Source of the DNA: JACDER01 sp963842575
GTDB taxonomy: Bacteria; Actinomycetota; Thermoleophilia; Gaiellales; Gaiellaceae
Length of the DNA stretch: 64,000 bases
Assembly (NCBI GenBank): GCA_963842575.1
Contig: CAWJGS010000006.1
Coordinates: 1 to 64,000, forward strand
Direction of reading: 5' to 3'
The translations under genes were made by a program, and so were the position numbers. This document shows positions 41,390 through 50,605 of the stretch, in pieces. A model generated the notes under the pieces. It was not told the DNA's origin. It saw only the letters and a list, made by a program, of their open reading frames with translations, and ran no database searches. Position 1 is the stretch's first letter; each line of letters begins with the position of its first letter.

Positions 41390-42450
41390 GCTCGGCTCCG
41401 TACCTCCAGCGCAGGCGCGAGCTCCACCTCGAGCAGCTCGCGCACCCGCGGAATCACTTCCCGGCCATACAGCTCGATCGCGTCCATCCGCTGCTCGTGC
41501 GGGATGCGGCCGATCGCGTAGTGCAGGTCGAACCGGCTCAGGCTGAGCGTCCGCATCGCGGCGGCGATCCTCCGCGCGACCGTCTCCGGAGAGCCGACGT
41601 ACATAGAGCCGTGGTCGACCTCGGCCAGGAACTGCTCGTGCGTCGGCGGGTGCCAGCCGCGCTCGCGCGCCGCCCACTCGAACTGCTCCCTGTAGTAGGG
41701 CCACTGAATCTCCAGCGCCTCCTCGTCCGTCTCGGCGACGAACCCGAGTGAGTGCAGGCCGACGGGCAGCTCCGGCTGTCCCTGCTGCTGCAACGCTCGC
41801 TTGTAGAGCTCGACGTACGGCGCGAAGCGGTCAGGCCGGCCGGCGATGACGGCCAGCATCAGCGGGAGGCCGAAGCGTGCGGCGCGCACGACCGACTGCG
41901 GGCTGCCGCCCACCCCGACCCAGGTCGGGATGTGACCCGCGGGAATCGGTGGGCTGACGAGCTGGTCCGTGAGCGCCGACCGGAACTTGCCCGACCAGGT
42001 CACAGGCTGCTCGCGGAGGAGGCGGACGAGCAGGTCGAGCTTCTCCTCGAACAGCTCCTCGTAGTCGGCGAGGTCGAACCCGAAGAGCGGGAACGACTCC
42101 GTCAGCGAGCCGCGACCGACGATCAGCTGCGCGCGGCCGTTCGAGACGGCGTCGAGCGTGGCGAAGTCGGTGTACAGCCGCACCGGGTCTTGCGTGCTGA
42201 GAACCGTGACGGCGGTGCCGAGCCGGATTGTCTCCGTCCGGCTTGCGATCGCGGCGAGGACCACAGACGCCGCAGAGTCCATGAACTCCGTGCGGTAGTG
42301 CTCGCCGATGTTGAAGGAGTCGACGCCGACCGCCTCGGCGAGGACCGCCTCCTCGACCGCGTTCCGGATCGCCTGATCGCCGCCGACGGGCAGGCCGGAC
42401 TCGTCCACTGTGATCGGCAGGAATGTGTCGAGACCGAATTCGAGTGCCAT
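41386..42450 (-). CDS. LLM-class (luciferase-like) flavin/F420-dependent oxidoreductase
   Basis: The ATG follows GGAGGGGAAGC. The 354-residue TIM-barrel protein has FGLDTFLPITVDES at strand 1, FNIGEHYRTEFMDSA, the IRLGTAVTVLSTQDPVRLY block and GGSPQSVVRAARFGLPL, characteristic of the LLM group. It would oxidise or reduce a small organic with FMN or F420. It is translationally coupled to an F420:NADP-reductase-like gene and lies 18 bp behind a perfect palindrome, suggesting inducible expression. Confidence 0.88.
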   Translation of the reverse strand: MALEFGLDTFLPITVDESGLPVGGDQAIRNAVEEAVLAEAVGVDSFNIGEHYRTEFMDSAASVVLAAIASRTETIRLGTAVTVLSTQDPVRLYTDFATLDAVSNGRAQLIVGRGSLTESFPLFGFDLADYEELFEEKLDLLVRLLREQPVTWSGKFRSALTDQLVSPPIPAGHIPTWVGVGGSPQSVVRAARFGLPLMLAVIAGRPDRFAPYVELYKRALQQQGQPELPVGLHSLGFVAETDEEALEIQWPYYREQFEWAARERGWHPPTHEQFLAEVDHGSMYVGSPETVARRIAAAMRTLSLSRFDLHYAIGRIPHEQRMDAIELYGREVIPRVRELLEVELAPALEVRSRA

Positions 42451-42468
42451 GCTTCCCCTCCAGGTGAA

Positions 42469-42490
42469 TTTACTTGACGGCTCAAGTAAA
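42469..42490. promoter_or_regulatory. Perfect 9-bp inverted repeat operator
   Basis: TTTACTTGA (42469-42477) and TCAAGTAAA (42482-42490) form a perfect dyad with a 4-bp spacer, CGGC. The site is 18 bp upstream of the LLM start codon, between it and the promoter. TTACTTGA-N4-TCAAGTAA-like dyads are typical operators of MarR/HxlR regulators. No regulator gene is adjacent. Confidence 0.65.
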
Positions 42491-42582
42491 CGCGGGACTG
42501 AGGCTCGCTATTCCCGGAGTCGGCGAAGAGCAGGGCCGAGGCGCTGCTTCACGCGCAACACATCTTCTCGCTCGCTAGCGGC

Positions 42583-43017
42583 TCAGGACTGGCCGGCCGC
42601 ATCGAGCGCGGCGCGTACGTGATCGAGCGCGGTGTTCTCCTGCGCCGAGACGCCCTTGGCCGCCGCGGCGACCGATTCGGCGACGTCGAGCACGAGCTGC
42701 TTGTACGCCGGAAGCTCGTCGGGCGCCTTCGCCGTGAGCGTGGCGACGGCCTGCTCGAGTGTGGCCACGGTGCTGTGCTCGATCTCGTCCGGGGACGCCG
42801 TGAGGCCGAACGGGCGCTCGTGCCCCGATGCGATGTCGCGGATGAGGGCACTGTCGCTTTGCTGGTGCGCGTCGCGCAGATGGTGCGCGAGCGCGCTCGC
42901 CTCCTTGAAGCTGTCGAAGAAGCTCCGGTCGACCGTCGCCACGTACGTGGCGGCACCGGTCACGCCGCCCTGCAGCGTCTTCCACTCCTCCTCGGTGAAG
43001 TCTGCTTTCGTCGCCAT
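42583..43017 (-). CDS. Hypothetical all-helical protein
   Basis: The 144-residue protein starts FTEEEWKTLQGGVTGAATYV and is amphipathic-helical throughout, with two H-x-H/His-rich turns (LAHHLRDAHQQ). There is no signal peptide. The opening weakly resembles TerB-like helical proteins, but I cannot assign a family. Transcribed alone, between the LLM operon and a cupin-TPR gene. Confidence 0.65.
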   Translation of the reverse strand: MATKADFTEEEWKTLQGGVTGAATYVATVDRSFFDSFKEASALAHHLRDAHQQSDSALIRDIASGHERPFGLTASPDEIEHSTVATLEQAVATLTAKAPDELPAYKQLVLDVAESVAAAAKGVSAQENTALDHVRAALDAAGQS

Positions 43018-43250
43018 GACGCCAGTATCGCAGGCCGCGGGCGAGCTGGTCTAACCGGTGTTCGCCTTCTTGGCCTGGACGGTGAAACCCAGCTTCGTGA
43101 TGACCTTCACGGCGCCGGGCTCGGGCCGGTGCGAGCGTTCGGCGGACTAAAAGCAACTCAGTAGTCCGGAGCAGGACCCTCGCCTGGGCCAGCGTTCACG
43201 AATGACGCCTGAGACGCTCACGCGAGCCGCTTGACGAAGTCGAGACGCGC

Positions 43251-43890
43251 TCAGCGAAGAGCCTCGTCGAACCGCGGGTCGTCGCGTATTGCAGCTGAAG
43301 TCGTCGTCCGCTCGCGCCTGCTCGCGAAACGGCGGAAACAGCTCCCCTGACCGCCGGAGATGACTGAACGTTTCGTCGTCGATCTCACCCGCGAGCGTCG
43401 CAAAGCACGCGTAGTTGTAATTGAGGCCGGCGTTGTCCGGAAACCGCTCGAGGCCACTGCGCACCACGTCAAGCGCGTCGGCGTAGCGCTGCTCGCCGTA
43501 GGCGGTCATCGACTCGTCATGGACCGACCACGCCTCACCCCAATCGAGCGCCTGGTACGCCTCGCCGGGAGTGCCGCCGAGGGCGAGGACGGTTGCCTCG
43601 CCGGTCGCCTTGCGCCGTGACTTGGGCGGCACGGACACAAATGTCCCCGCCGGCGCGTCGAACGTCTCCCCGTCGATGTCGAACGTCGCGGTCCCTTCGA
43701 GTACGACGTACACCTCTTCCTGGCCCGACCCGGACTCGTCGTGCTCGTTAATCAGCGTGCCGTCCTCGCCGAGCGTGACAGCGTTGATTCCGAACGAGTG
43801 GATTCCGAGATGCTCGCGCACCGGAATGAATCTGCCGCGCCGCTCGAGGTCGTCGAGGCGCGCGGCGCGCCACTTCGCGTTGTCGTTCAT
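43251..43890 (-). CDS. Cupin protein with TPR-like C-terminal tail, one apparent frameshift
   Basis: Residues 1-110 form a cupin with the metal motif region GQEEVYVVLEGTATFDIDG and the GTFVSVPPKSRRKATG turn. Residues 125-200 form a helical TPR-like tail (RYADALDVVRSGLERFPDNA, LNYNYACFATLAG). A shift near 43290 leads to the natural ending IRDDPRFDEALR at 43251. This cupin-TPR combination recurs in actinobacteria with no known function. The ATG follows GGAGGTGATCGG. Upstream lies a truncated cupin fragment on the same strand. Confidence 0.75.
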
Positions 43891-43917
43891 CCGATCACCT
43901 CCGACTAGCGCGGGTTT

Positions 43918-44076
43918 TTACCAATCGTCGATCGTAGCGGCCTGGTCTGGGAGGAACGGGGCATGCCGGTCGACCAGCTCGCCGGCTACGGGTCCGGGGT
44001 GCAAGCAAATCGCGGCGCCGGACTCTGCCGCCGTGCGCCGAAACACGATCCGCTCGCCGGTGACGGGACTGGTCAA
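43918..44076 (-). pseudogene. Truncated cupin remnant
   Basis: A short minus-strand frame starts at a TTG and reads TSPVTGERIVFRRTAAESG, which is the usual N-terminus of a family of single-domain cupins, then continues CLHPGPVAGELVDRH and ends at TAA 43918 after 52 codons. The barrel that should follow is missing. It lies between the intact cupin-TPR gene and an SDR. Confidence 0.5.
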
Positions 44077-44103
44077 GCGTCGTTCCCGACCGGGCCATCA
44101 GCG

Positions 44104-45087
44104 TTAGCGAAAGTCGTCGATTCCTTCGCCGCCCGCGTGCTCCCAGCCATAGGCCGCGAGGTGACCCCAGCAGTCCGGCTTGCTGCCGTCGGTGTCGGTG
44201 ACACCGTAGGCATCCGCCAGCTGGCGGGCGCTGATGATCGTGCCGGCCCAGCGGCTCGGGTCCGGATCCTGGGCGAGCGCCGCGACTCCCCGGGCGACAT
44301 AGACGGGCGACTCCGAGATCGCGAAGCCGGGCCTTTTCGCGCACGCATCGCGCCAGTTGCTCTCGGTGACACCGAAGTTCTCGAGCATCTTCTCCGAGCG
44401 CAGCCAGCCCGGGGTGACACCGGCAGCGGTAACGGGCTCGTTCTCCAGCTCGGCGGTGAGACCCGTGACGATCCGTTCGACGTTCGCCTTGACCAGGTCG
44501 TAGTAGAAGCCGACGTTGCGCCGGAATTTCGCGTTGGCCTCGGAGGTGCCATCCGTCATCTCGATGACCAGTCCGTGCGTGCCGCCGGCGGTAGCCGTTC
44601 GCAGGATGAGCGGGATGGCGGCCGTGGAGGTGATGAGGTGCGTATGGACCCCCATCTGGAGCATGCGCAGCCCGCCGTGCCAGTCGTGCTCCCACAACGG
44701 CTTGTCCCACTCCATGTACTTGTCGCCGCCGAAGATGTCGTTGACGAGCACGTCGAGACGGCCGCGTTCGCGCTCGATGGTGTCGAGGAGCTCCGCCACG
44801 GCCGCGGGATCCTCGTGGTCGACGACGAGAGCTGCACCCGACCCGCCGGCGGCGCCAATCAAGTCCCCGGTCTCCTCGATGGTCTCCGGCCTATCCAGCT
44901 CGGATCGGCCCGACACCCGGCTGCTGCGGCCCGTCGCATAGACGAACAGGCCGGCTCGGGCCAACTCGATCGCGATCGCTCGGCCTGCGCCGCGTGTGGC
45001 GCCCGCTACCAGGGCAACGCGCTGAGCGCTGTTCTCTCCCTCGTTCAACGCAGGCAGTAAAGCACCGGGGCGGTAGTGCGTTGCCAT
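44104..45087 (-). CDS. Short-chain dehydrogenase/reductase, extended
   Basis: The 327-residue protein has the SDR nucleotide loop VALVAGATRGAGRAIAIELA (about 24-43), LDVLVNDIFGGDKY in place of the NNAG block, and Tyr-x3-Lys as FYYDLVKANVERIV. The C-terminal segment is longer than the classical fold, ending with a GWEHAGGEGIDDF tail. The substrate is unknown. Monocistronic and divergent from the large cyclase-ATPase gene, 28 bp between starts. Confidence 0.87.
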   Translation of the reverse strand: MATHYRPGALLPALNEGENSAQRVALVAGATRGAGRAIAIELARAGLFVYATGRSSRVSGRSELDRPETIEETGDLIGAAGGSGAALVVDHEDPAAVAELLDTIERERGRLDVLVNDIFGGDKYMEWDKPLWEHDWHGGLRMLQMGVHTHLITSTAAIPLILRTATAGGTHGLVIEMTDGTSEANAKFRRNVGFYYDLVKANVERIVTGLTAELENEPVTAAGVTPGWLRSEKMLENFGVTESNWRDACAKRPGFAISESPVYVARGVAALAQDPDPSRWAGTIISARQLADAYGVTDTDGSKPDCWGHLAAYGWEHAGGEGIDDFR

Positions 45088-45103
45088 CGACGAGGCACCG
45101 ATC

Positions 45104-45109
45104 TACCCT
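45104..45109 (+). promoter_or_regulatory. Candidate leaderless -10 box of the cyclase-ATPase gene
   Basis: TACCCT lies 6 nt before the GTG at 45116. No Shine-Dalgarno is visible. Confidence 0.4.
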
Positions 45110-45115
45110 TGCGAC

Positions 45116-48070
45116 GTGGTCGTCTGCGCGAACTGCGGGCAGGGGAGCGAGGGCGACTTCGCGTTCTGCCCCCACTGCGGTGCCCAGCTGCCGAAGTCGG
45201 CAGCACCCCGCGAGCAGCGCAGGACCGTCACCATCCTCTTCTGCGACGTCACCGGCTCTACCGCTCTCGGCGAGTCGAACGATCCGGAGGCGTTCAGGTC
45301 GCTGCTGGCCCGCTACTTCGAGCGGATGAACGGCATCGTGGAAACGCACGGCGGCATCGTCGGGAAGTTCATCGGCGACGCCGTCATGGCCGTGTTCGGG
45401 ATGCCGGTCGCGCACGAGGACGACGCTCTGCGTGCGTGCCGGTCGGCTCTCGAAATGCGGGACGCTCTCCCCGAGCTCGGCGTGCAGGCACGGATCGGGA
45501 TCAACACCGGCGAAGTCGTGAGCGGCATCCAGGGGAGCCTCGCGACCGGCGACGCCGTCAACGTCGCAGCGCGTCTCGAGCAGGCGGCACAGCCCGGCGA
45601 GATCCTGATCGGCGCGAAGACGTTCGCGCTCGTCGGCGACACCGCCGAGGTTGAAGCGCTCGAGCCGCTCGAATTGAAAGGCAAGTCGAAGCCCGTGCCG
45701 GCGTTCCGGCTGGCCGCAATCACAGGATCGTACGAGCGGCGGCATGAAAATCGCTTCGTCGGCAGAGGCGCGGAGCTTCGAGCGCTGAGACACGCATGGC
45801 AAGAGGTGCTCGACGGACCGCGGTGCGAGCTGATAACCGTCCTCGGCGACGCAGGAGCCGGCAAGTCGCGATTGACGATCGAGTTCCTCTCCTCGGTCGG
45901 AGCTCGCGTAGTTCGAGGCCACTGCGTCCCGTACGGAGAGGGCATCACGTACTTGCCGGTGGTCGAGGTTCTGAAGCAACTGGACGCACTGCCGTCGGAT
46001 CCCGCCGCCGCCGAGGCGCTCCGCTCGCTGCTCCGCGAGACCGAGCACGCGACGTCGGCGGAGGAGATCGCCTGGGCGGTCAGCCGGGCGCTCGAAGAGC
46101 AGGCTCCGCTGGTCGTCGTCTTCGACGACATCCACTGGGGCGAGGAGACATTCCTCGACCTGATCGACGGGGTGGCGGTGCTCTCGTCCCGCGCGCCTCT
46201 CCTTCTCCTCTGCCTTGCCCGGCCCGAGCTGACCGATCGCCGACCCGAGTGGCCCGTCGCACTTCGGCTGAGGCCGCTGCCGGACGAGGAGGTAGGCGAG
46301 CTGCTGCCCGACACGCTTCCGCCGGAGCTCCGCCAGAAGATCACGCGTGCCGCGGGCGGCAACCCGCTCTTCGTGACCGAGATGGTGGCGATGGCGAGCG
46401 AGAGCGACAACGACGTCGTCGTGCCGCCGACGCTGCAGGCACTGATGGCGGCCCGCCTCGACCATCTCCCCGGCCCGGAGCGATCCGTGCTCGAGCTGGG
46501 GGCAGTCGAAGGGGAGGTCTTCCACCGGGGAACGGTTCAGGCACTCTCGGAAGAGAGCCGGATCACTCCCCACCTGGCCTCGCTCGTTCGCAAGGAGCTG
46601 ATCTCCCCGGAAAGATCGTCGTTCCCGGGTGACGATGCATTTCGTTTCCGCCACCTTCTGATCCGAGACGCGACCTACGAAGCTCTCCCGAAGTCGACGC
46701 GAGCAGAGCTGCACAAGCGTTGCGCAGACTGGCTGGAGGAGCGAGGGCTAGATCTGGTCGAGCAGGACGAAGTCATCGGCTACCACCTCGAGCGGGCATC
46801 GCGCTGCAAGGACGAGCTGGGCGAAACGGATCCGGAGCTCGCGCGGCGAGCGGGCGATCGCCTGGCAGCCGCCGGCCGTCGAGCTCTCGCGCGGGGGGAC
46901 AGCCGCGCCGCTCGGGGGCTACTTGCGCGCTCGCTCGCTCTGACGCGCCCGCTTCGGCTCGATATCGAGCTCGAGCTCGACCTGTGCGAATGCGAGTACC
47001 TGCGGTCGCCGGAGGCGGCGGCGGCCATTGCCGAGTCTGCGGCGGAGCGCGCCAGGCAGTTGGGTGATCGAGCCGGCGAGGCGCTTGCGCGGGTCGTTGC
47101 CGCCGATTACCGATCGCACGTCACGGTCGAGTCGAGGGTCAAAGAGGTCGAGCAGCTCGCCCTTCGTGCGGTCCCGTTGCTCGAAGACATGGGAAACGAT
47201 GCGGGCCTTGCCCGCGCGTGGGCGGCGCTCGGCGGGATCGCGAATCTGCGCGGTCGGTACGAGGAAGCCCTCACGTCGGCCGAGAAGGTGCTCTACCACT
47301 CGCGTCTCGCAGGACGTCCGCGGACGGCGCTCCTTCTCCTCGAATACGCACTCGCCTACGGCCCCCGCCCGGCCGACGAAGGCCTGGAACTACTCGACGA
47401 GGCGCTTCCGCGAACGTCTCATCCGGGTCCGCTCCTGCACCGCTCCCTCTTGCTGGCGATGCTCGGCCGCTTCGAGGAGGCGTGGCAGACGGCGCGAGAA
47501 AGCAGCGCACGCGCGCAGGCGCTCACGGGTAACAACCAGGCGCAGTTTCTCGGGCAGATCGCCACGCTCGAGGGCGATCACGCGGCCGCCGCCGAGTGCT
47601 GGCGCGAACACTGCGATCTTCTCGAGCGGCATGGGGATCGCGCGGCCCTCTCGACTGCGGCCCCACTGCTCGGACGCTCGCTGTGCGCGCTCGGCCGGCA
47701 CGACGAGGCAGAGCCGCTCGCGCAACTCGGGCGGGAGCTCGCCGACGCGAGCGACATCGTGACGCAGGCGCTCTGGCGGCAAGTGGAAGCCCGGATTCTC
47801 GCGTCGCGTGGTGAGACCCGCGCGGCCCGGACACTCGCGCAGGAGGCGGTGGAGATCGCCGAGCGAACCGACGGGCTGAACATGCAGGGAGACGCGCTCT
47901 GCGACCTCGCCGAGGTCGTCGAGCTCGCGGGGCGGCGCGCCGAAGCCGCCGAGGCGCTCGAGCAGGCGCTCGAACGCTACGAACGCAAGAAGAACCTGGC
48001 CATGGTCGGGCAGGTAGGCGAGCGGCTCGAGGCGCTGCGCGAGGAAGAGGTCGCTCGGCGCCCGCTCTAA
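45116..48070 (+). CDS. Zinc-ribbon / adenylate cyclase / AAA-type ATPase / TPR signalling protein
   Basis: The 984-residue protein has four parts. A zinc ribbon (CANCG...CPHCG, residues 4-22) is followed by a class III nucleotide cyclase domain (about 35-200) with both metal aspartates (Asp44, Asp88), base-selecting Lys84 and Asp146, and the transition-state pair Asn149/Arg153. All catalytic residues are present, so cAMP synthesis is likely. A STAND-like ATPase follows with Walker A GDAGAGKS (244-251) and Walker B LVVVFDDIHW. The C-terminal 450 residues are TPR-like helices. Such proteins are numerous in actinobacteria as multi-input sensors. Cytosolic; no membrane segments. Confidence 0.9.
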   Translation: MVVCANCGQGSEGDFAFCPHCGAQLPKSAAPREQRRTVTILFCDVTGSTALGESNDPEAFRSLLARYFERMNGIVETHGGIVGKFIGDAVMAVFGMPVAHEDDALRACRSALEMRDALPELGVQARIGINTGEVVSGIQGSLATGDAVNVAARLEQAAQPGEILIGAKTFALVGDTAEVEALEPLELKGKSKPVPAFRLAAITGSYERRHENRFVGRGAELRALRHAWQEVLDGPRCELITVLGDAGAGKSRLTIEFLSSVGARVVRGHCVPYGEGITYLPVVEVLKQLDALPSDPAAAEALRSLLRETEHATSAEEIAWAVSRALEEQAPLVVVFDDIHWGEETFLDLIDGVAVLSSRAPLLLLCLARPELTDRRPEWPVALRLRPLPDEEVGELLPDTLPPELRQKITRAAGGNPLFVTEMVAMASESDNDVVVPPTLQALMAARLDHLPGPERSVLELGAVEGEVFHRGTVQALSEESRITPHLASLVRKELISPERSSFPGDDAFRFRHLLIRDATYEALPKSTRAELHKRCADWLEERGLDLVEQDEVIGYHLERASRCKDELGETDPELARRAGDRLAAAGRRALARGDSRAARGLLARSLALTRPLRLDIELELDLCECEYLRSPEAAAAIAESAAERARQLGDRAGEALARVVAADYRSHVTVESRVKEVEQLALRAVPLLEDMGNDAGLARAWAALGGIANLRGRYEEALTSAEKVLYHSRLAGRPRTALLLLEYALAYGPRPADEGLELLDEALPRTSHPGPLLHRSLLLAMLGRFEEAWQTARESSARAQALTGNNQAQFLGQIATLEGDHAAAAECWREHCDLLERHGDRAALSTAAPLLGRSLCALGRHDEAEPLAQLGRELADASDIVTQALWRQVEARILASRGETRAARTLAQEAVEIAERTDGLNMQGDALCDLAEVVELAGRRAEAAEALEQALERYERKKNLAMVGQVGERLEALREEEVARRPL

Positions 48071-48079
48071 GCGTTCTCC

Positions 48080-48099
48080 CCGGAGGGCCTAGCCCCCGG
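48080..48099. terminator. Probable terminator between convergent genes
   Basis: CCGGAGGGC and GCCCCCGG pair as an 8-bp stem with one bulged A and a 3-nt loop, in the 31-bp gap between the cyclase-ATPase and aldo-keto reductase stops. No T-tract follows. Confidence 0.45.
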
Positions 48100-48101
48100 A
48101 G

Positions 48102-49082
48102 TCACCGGTCGATCATCCGCTGGTTGGCTTCGGAGTAGCGCGCGCCCTGCGCATCCGGGAGGGCGTCCTCGATCTCGCGCAGGTCGTCGGCGGTGAGCTC
48201 CAGCTCGGTGGCGGCGATGTTCTCCTCGAGCCGGTGCAGCTTCGTCGTGCCGGGGATGGGCACGATCCACCGCTTCTGCGCAAGCACCCAGGCGAGAGCG
48301 ACCTGCGCCGGCGTGGCGCTCTTGCGCTCGGCGATCGCGCGCACGAGCTCGACGAAAGCGAGGTTGGCGCGACGAGCCTCGGGGTCAGTGAAGCGTGGCA
48401 CGGTGTTGCGGAAGTCGCCGCTCTCGAACTGGGTGCTTTCGTCGATCGCCCCGGTGAGGAAACCCTTGCCGAGCGGGCTGAAGGGGACAAAGCCGATGCC
48501 GAGCTCCTCGAGCGTCGCGAGGATCGCGTCCTCCGGCTCGCGCCACCAGAGCGAGTACTCGCTCTGCAATGCCGTCACCGGCTGCACGGCGTGGGCGCGG
48601 TGGATGTTCTTCACGCCGGCCTCCGAAAGTCCGAAGTGGCGGACCTTGCCCTCCTCGATCAGCTCCTTGACGGTGCCGGCGACGTCCTCGATCGGGACGT
48701 TCGGGTCGACTCGGTGCTGGTAGAGCAGGTCGATCCGGTCGGTGCGGAGGCGACGGAGCGAGTCGTCGACGCTGCTCCTGATCGTCTCCGGTCGGCTGTC
48801 CGTGCCGGTCGACACGCCGGTCGAGAGCTCGAAACCGAACTTGGTCGCGATCAGTACCTGGTCGCGGACCGGTTCGAGCGCCTCGCCGACGAGGTCCTCG
48901 TTGTCGAACGGGCCGTATACCTGCGCGGTATCGAAAAGGGTGACGCCGCGCTCGACGGCAGCACGGATCACGGCGATCGAGTCGGCGCGGTCCGGGAACG
49001 GCGGAAAGCTCTGGCTCATACCCATGCAGCCGAGCCCGATGGCCGAGACCTCCAGGTTCTGTCCGAGCGTGCGTTTCTTCAT
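48102..49082 (-). CDS. Aldo/keto reductase
   Basis: The ATG at 49082 follows GAGGAGGCACG. The 326-residue TIM-barrel enzyme has the catalytic tetrad: Asp and Tyr in FDTAQVYGPFDNE, Lys in LIATKFGFEL, His in LLYQHRVDPNVP. NADPH-binding residues lie in IPGTTKLHRLEEN. It resembles the AKR11/13-like group that reduces aldehydes or quinone-like substrates. Transcribed alone. Confidence 0.93.
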   Translation of the reverse strand: MKKRTLGQNLEVSAIGLGCMGMSQSFPPFPDRADSIAVIRAAVERGVTLFDTAQVYGPFDNEDLVGEALEPVRDQVLIATKFGFELSTGVSTGTDSRPETIRSSVDDSLRRLRTDRIDLLYQHRVDPNVPIEDVAGTVKELIEEGKVRHFGLSEAGVKNIHRAHAVQPVTALQSEYSLWWREPEDAILATLEELGIGFVPFSPLGKGFLTGAIDESTQFESGDFRNTVPRFTDPEARRANLAFVELVRAIAERKSATPAQVALAWVLAQKRWIVPIPGTTKLHRLEENIAATELELTADDLREIEDALPDAQGARYSEANQRMIDR

Positions 49083-49235
49083 CGTGCCTCCTCGCGTGGA
49101 ACGAACTCGAGCGTGGCGCGCGCACGCGTCAGGCGCGGCGACCGACGCCACGATACTCATCTCCAGAGCTCGCGCTCGGCGAAGCACCGGCGCCCCGCGG
49201 ACCGGCGTCGGGCGGCCGCAAATCGTTGCCGGTCG

Positions 49236-50462
49236 TCAGTCGCCGAGCTGCGTGGCGGTGGCTGGGCCGCCGAGCGCGGGGCGCTCGTGCGGCCGGTCGT
49301 TCAGCCTGAGCTCATCGCTCTCGAGCTCAGGCGCGCGTGAAATCTCGCCCCGAAGCCTGAGCTCGTCGGCATCCTGCACTGCCTGGGCCTCGAGCGTGAT
49401 GCGGTGGGTGAGGACGTTGGAGCGCTGCTGGAGACGGTGCACGTCGACGAGCTCGTCCGCCCGAAGCGCGGCCGCGCTTCGCTCGTAGGCGCCGCCGGTG
49501 CTGAAGAGATGGGTGAGCTTGAGGATGAGCGCGACCAGGTCGATGGCGATCAGGAACGCAAGGAAGAACACGACGTACTTCGTCACAGCCGGACTCGCCT
49601 TCTCGACGCGGTCGAGCGCCGCCTGACGGGCGAGGAAGTCGCGGTCGGCCTTGATCGTGGCGACCCGGTTCTCGAGCTGGCTGCTCTCGGCGGCGCGCCA
49701 GACCGCGATCTTGCGGCGGTTCGCGGCGATCGTCGCCGCGATCTGCGGCTGGGCTCGCTTCAGCTCCGCCGCGGCGGCGGCCGCCCGGCGGGCGTCACGC
49801 CTGTAGTACGGCCCGCGGCCGAGTTTGTGGGTCTGTGAGCAAGTCGCAAGACCGGCCTCGCAGTCGGCGAGGAAGCGGCTGTTCGTGACCTGCCGCTGAA
49901 GGCTCGCCTCTTTCGCCTGCGCCGCCGCGATCTCCTTCTGCGCGACCGCGATCTTCGCGTCGTAGGTTCGCGTGATCTGGTTCGTCGCCTCGTGGATCCG
50001 CGCCGTCGTCGTCTTGCTCAGCTCGTCGTTGATCGATCCGCTGTAGATCACCTGCGCCATCGGCAGCCCGATCACGAGCGCGATCGCGAGCGAGAGCGCA
50101 AGGCGCGGAATCGTGAGCACGAGGTTCCATTTCCAGCTCGTGCCGAAGCTCTTCAGGACGAGTCGCTCGATCAGGCAGTAGAGGACGGCCCAGAGCGGGA
50201 GCACCCACAGGACCTTCGTGATCGACGTGCTCCACCACTGGCTGGCAGCGACGGTCATCCCGAAGCCGCTGACGACCGCCATCGCCGCGACCCACATACC
50301 CAGCCCGTTGAAGAAACTCGCTTCGCTGGGCACCGTCCGGAGGACGAAGCCGTCACCACCCGCGAGCCACGACCAGCCGACGCGAACGCGCCGACGGGAC
50401 GACCGACCGGTCATCGCGGCATCAATCGTCTCCCGTCGGTCCGTCGTCGAGGCAGCACTCAT
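49236..50462 (-). CDS. DUF4407-type membrane protein with coiled coil
   Basis: The 408-residue protein has three N-terminal helices (FFNGLGMWVAAMAVVSGFGM, VLWVLPLWAVLYCLIERLVL, LALSLAIALVIGLPMAQVIY), a central extracytosolic or cytosolic coiled coil of about 130 residues (KIAVAQKEIAAAQAKEASLQ and AELKRAQPQIAATIAANRRK), then a fourth helix (YVVFFLAFLIAIDLVALILK) and a charged tail. This is the DUF4407 layout. The function is unknown; the coiled coil suggests a scaffold or mechanosensing role. Confidence 0.75.
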   Translation of the reverse strand: MSAASTTDRRETIDAAMTGRSSRRRVRVGWSWLAGGDGFVLRTVPSEASFFNGLGMWVAAMAVVSGFGMTVAASQWWSTSITKVLWVLPLWAVLYCLIERLVLKSFGTSWKWNLVLTIPRLALSLAIALVIGLPMAQVIYSGSINDELSKTTTARIHEATNQITRTYDAKIAVAQKEIAAAQAKEASLQRQVTNSRFLADCEAGLATCSQTHKLGRGPYYRRDARRAAAAAAELKRAQPQIAATIAANRRKIAVWRAAESSQLENRVATIKADRDFLARQAALDRVEKASPAVTKYVVFFLAFLIAIDLVALILKLTHLFSTGGAYERSAAALRADELVDVHRLQQRSNVLTHRITLEAQAVQDADELRLRGEISRAPELESDELRLNDRPHERPALGGPATATQLGD

Positions 50463-50593
50463 GCGAAGAACAAGAGACGCGCGATCGGCCGATGAGTTGG
50501 CGCCCGCGCTCCGATTCTTAGGGTCTTATTACTCGCGCTGTTGCAGGCTCTTCCTGAGTAGGAGGAAGCAGAGTCGTCGCGGAGAGAGGTGAA

Positions 50594-50599
50594 TATGAT
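50594..50599 (+). promoter_or_regulatory. Candidate leaderless -10 box of the SRPBCC gene
   Basis: TATGAT lies 6 nt before the GTG at 50606. Confidence 0.4.
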
Positions 50600-50605
50600 C
50601 GCCAA

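Noticed and set aside
43018..43250. Possible gene in the gap between the helical protein and cupin-TPR genes
   Set aside because: Only a short minus-strand frame ending VITKLGFTVQAKKANTG is open, with a stop about 30 codons upstream. It is too short and unsupported to call.
44891..46714. 607-codon minus-strand open frame
   Set aside because: Antisense to the cyclase and ATPase domains, with no domain of its own.
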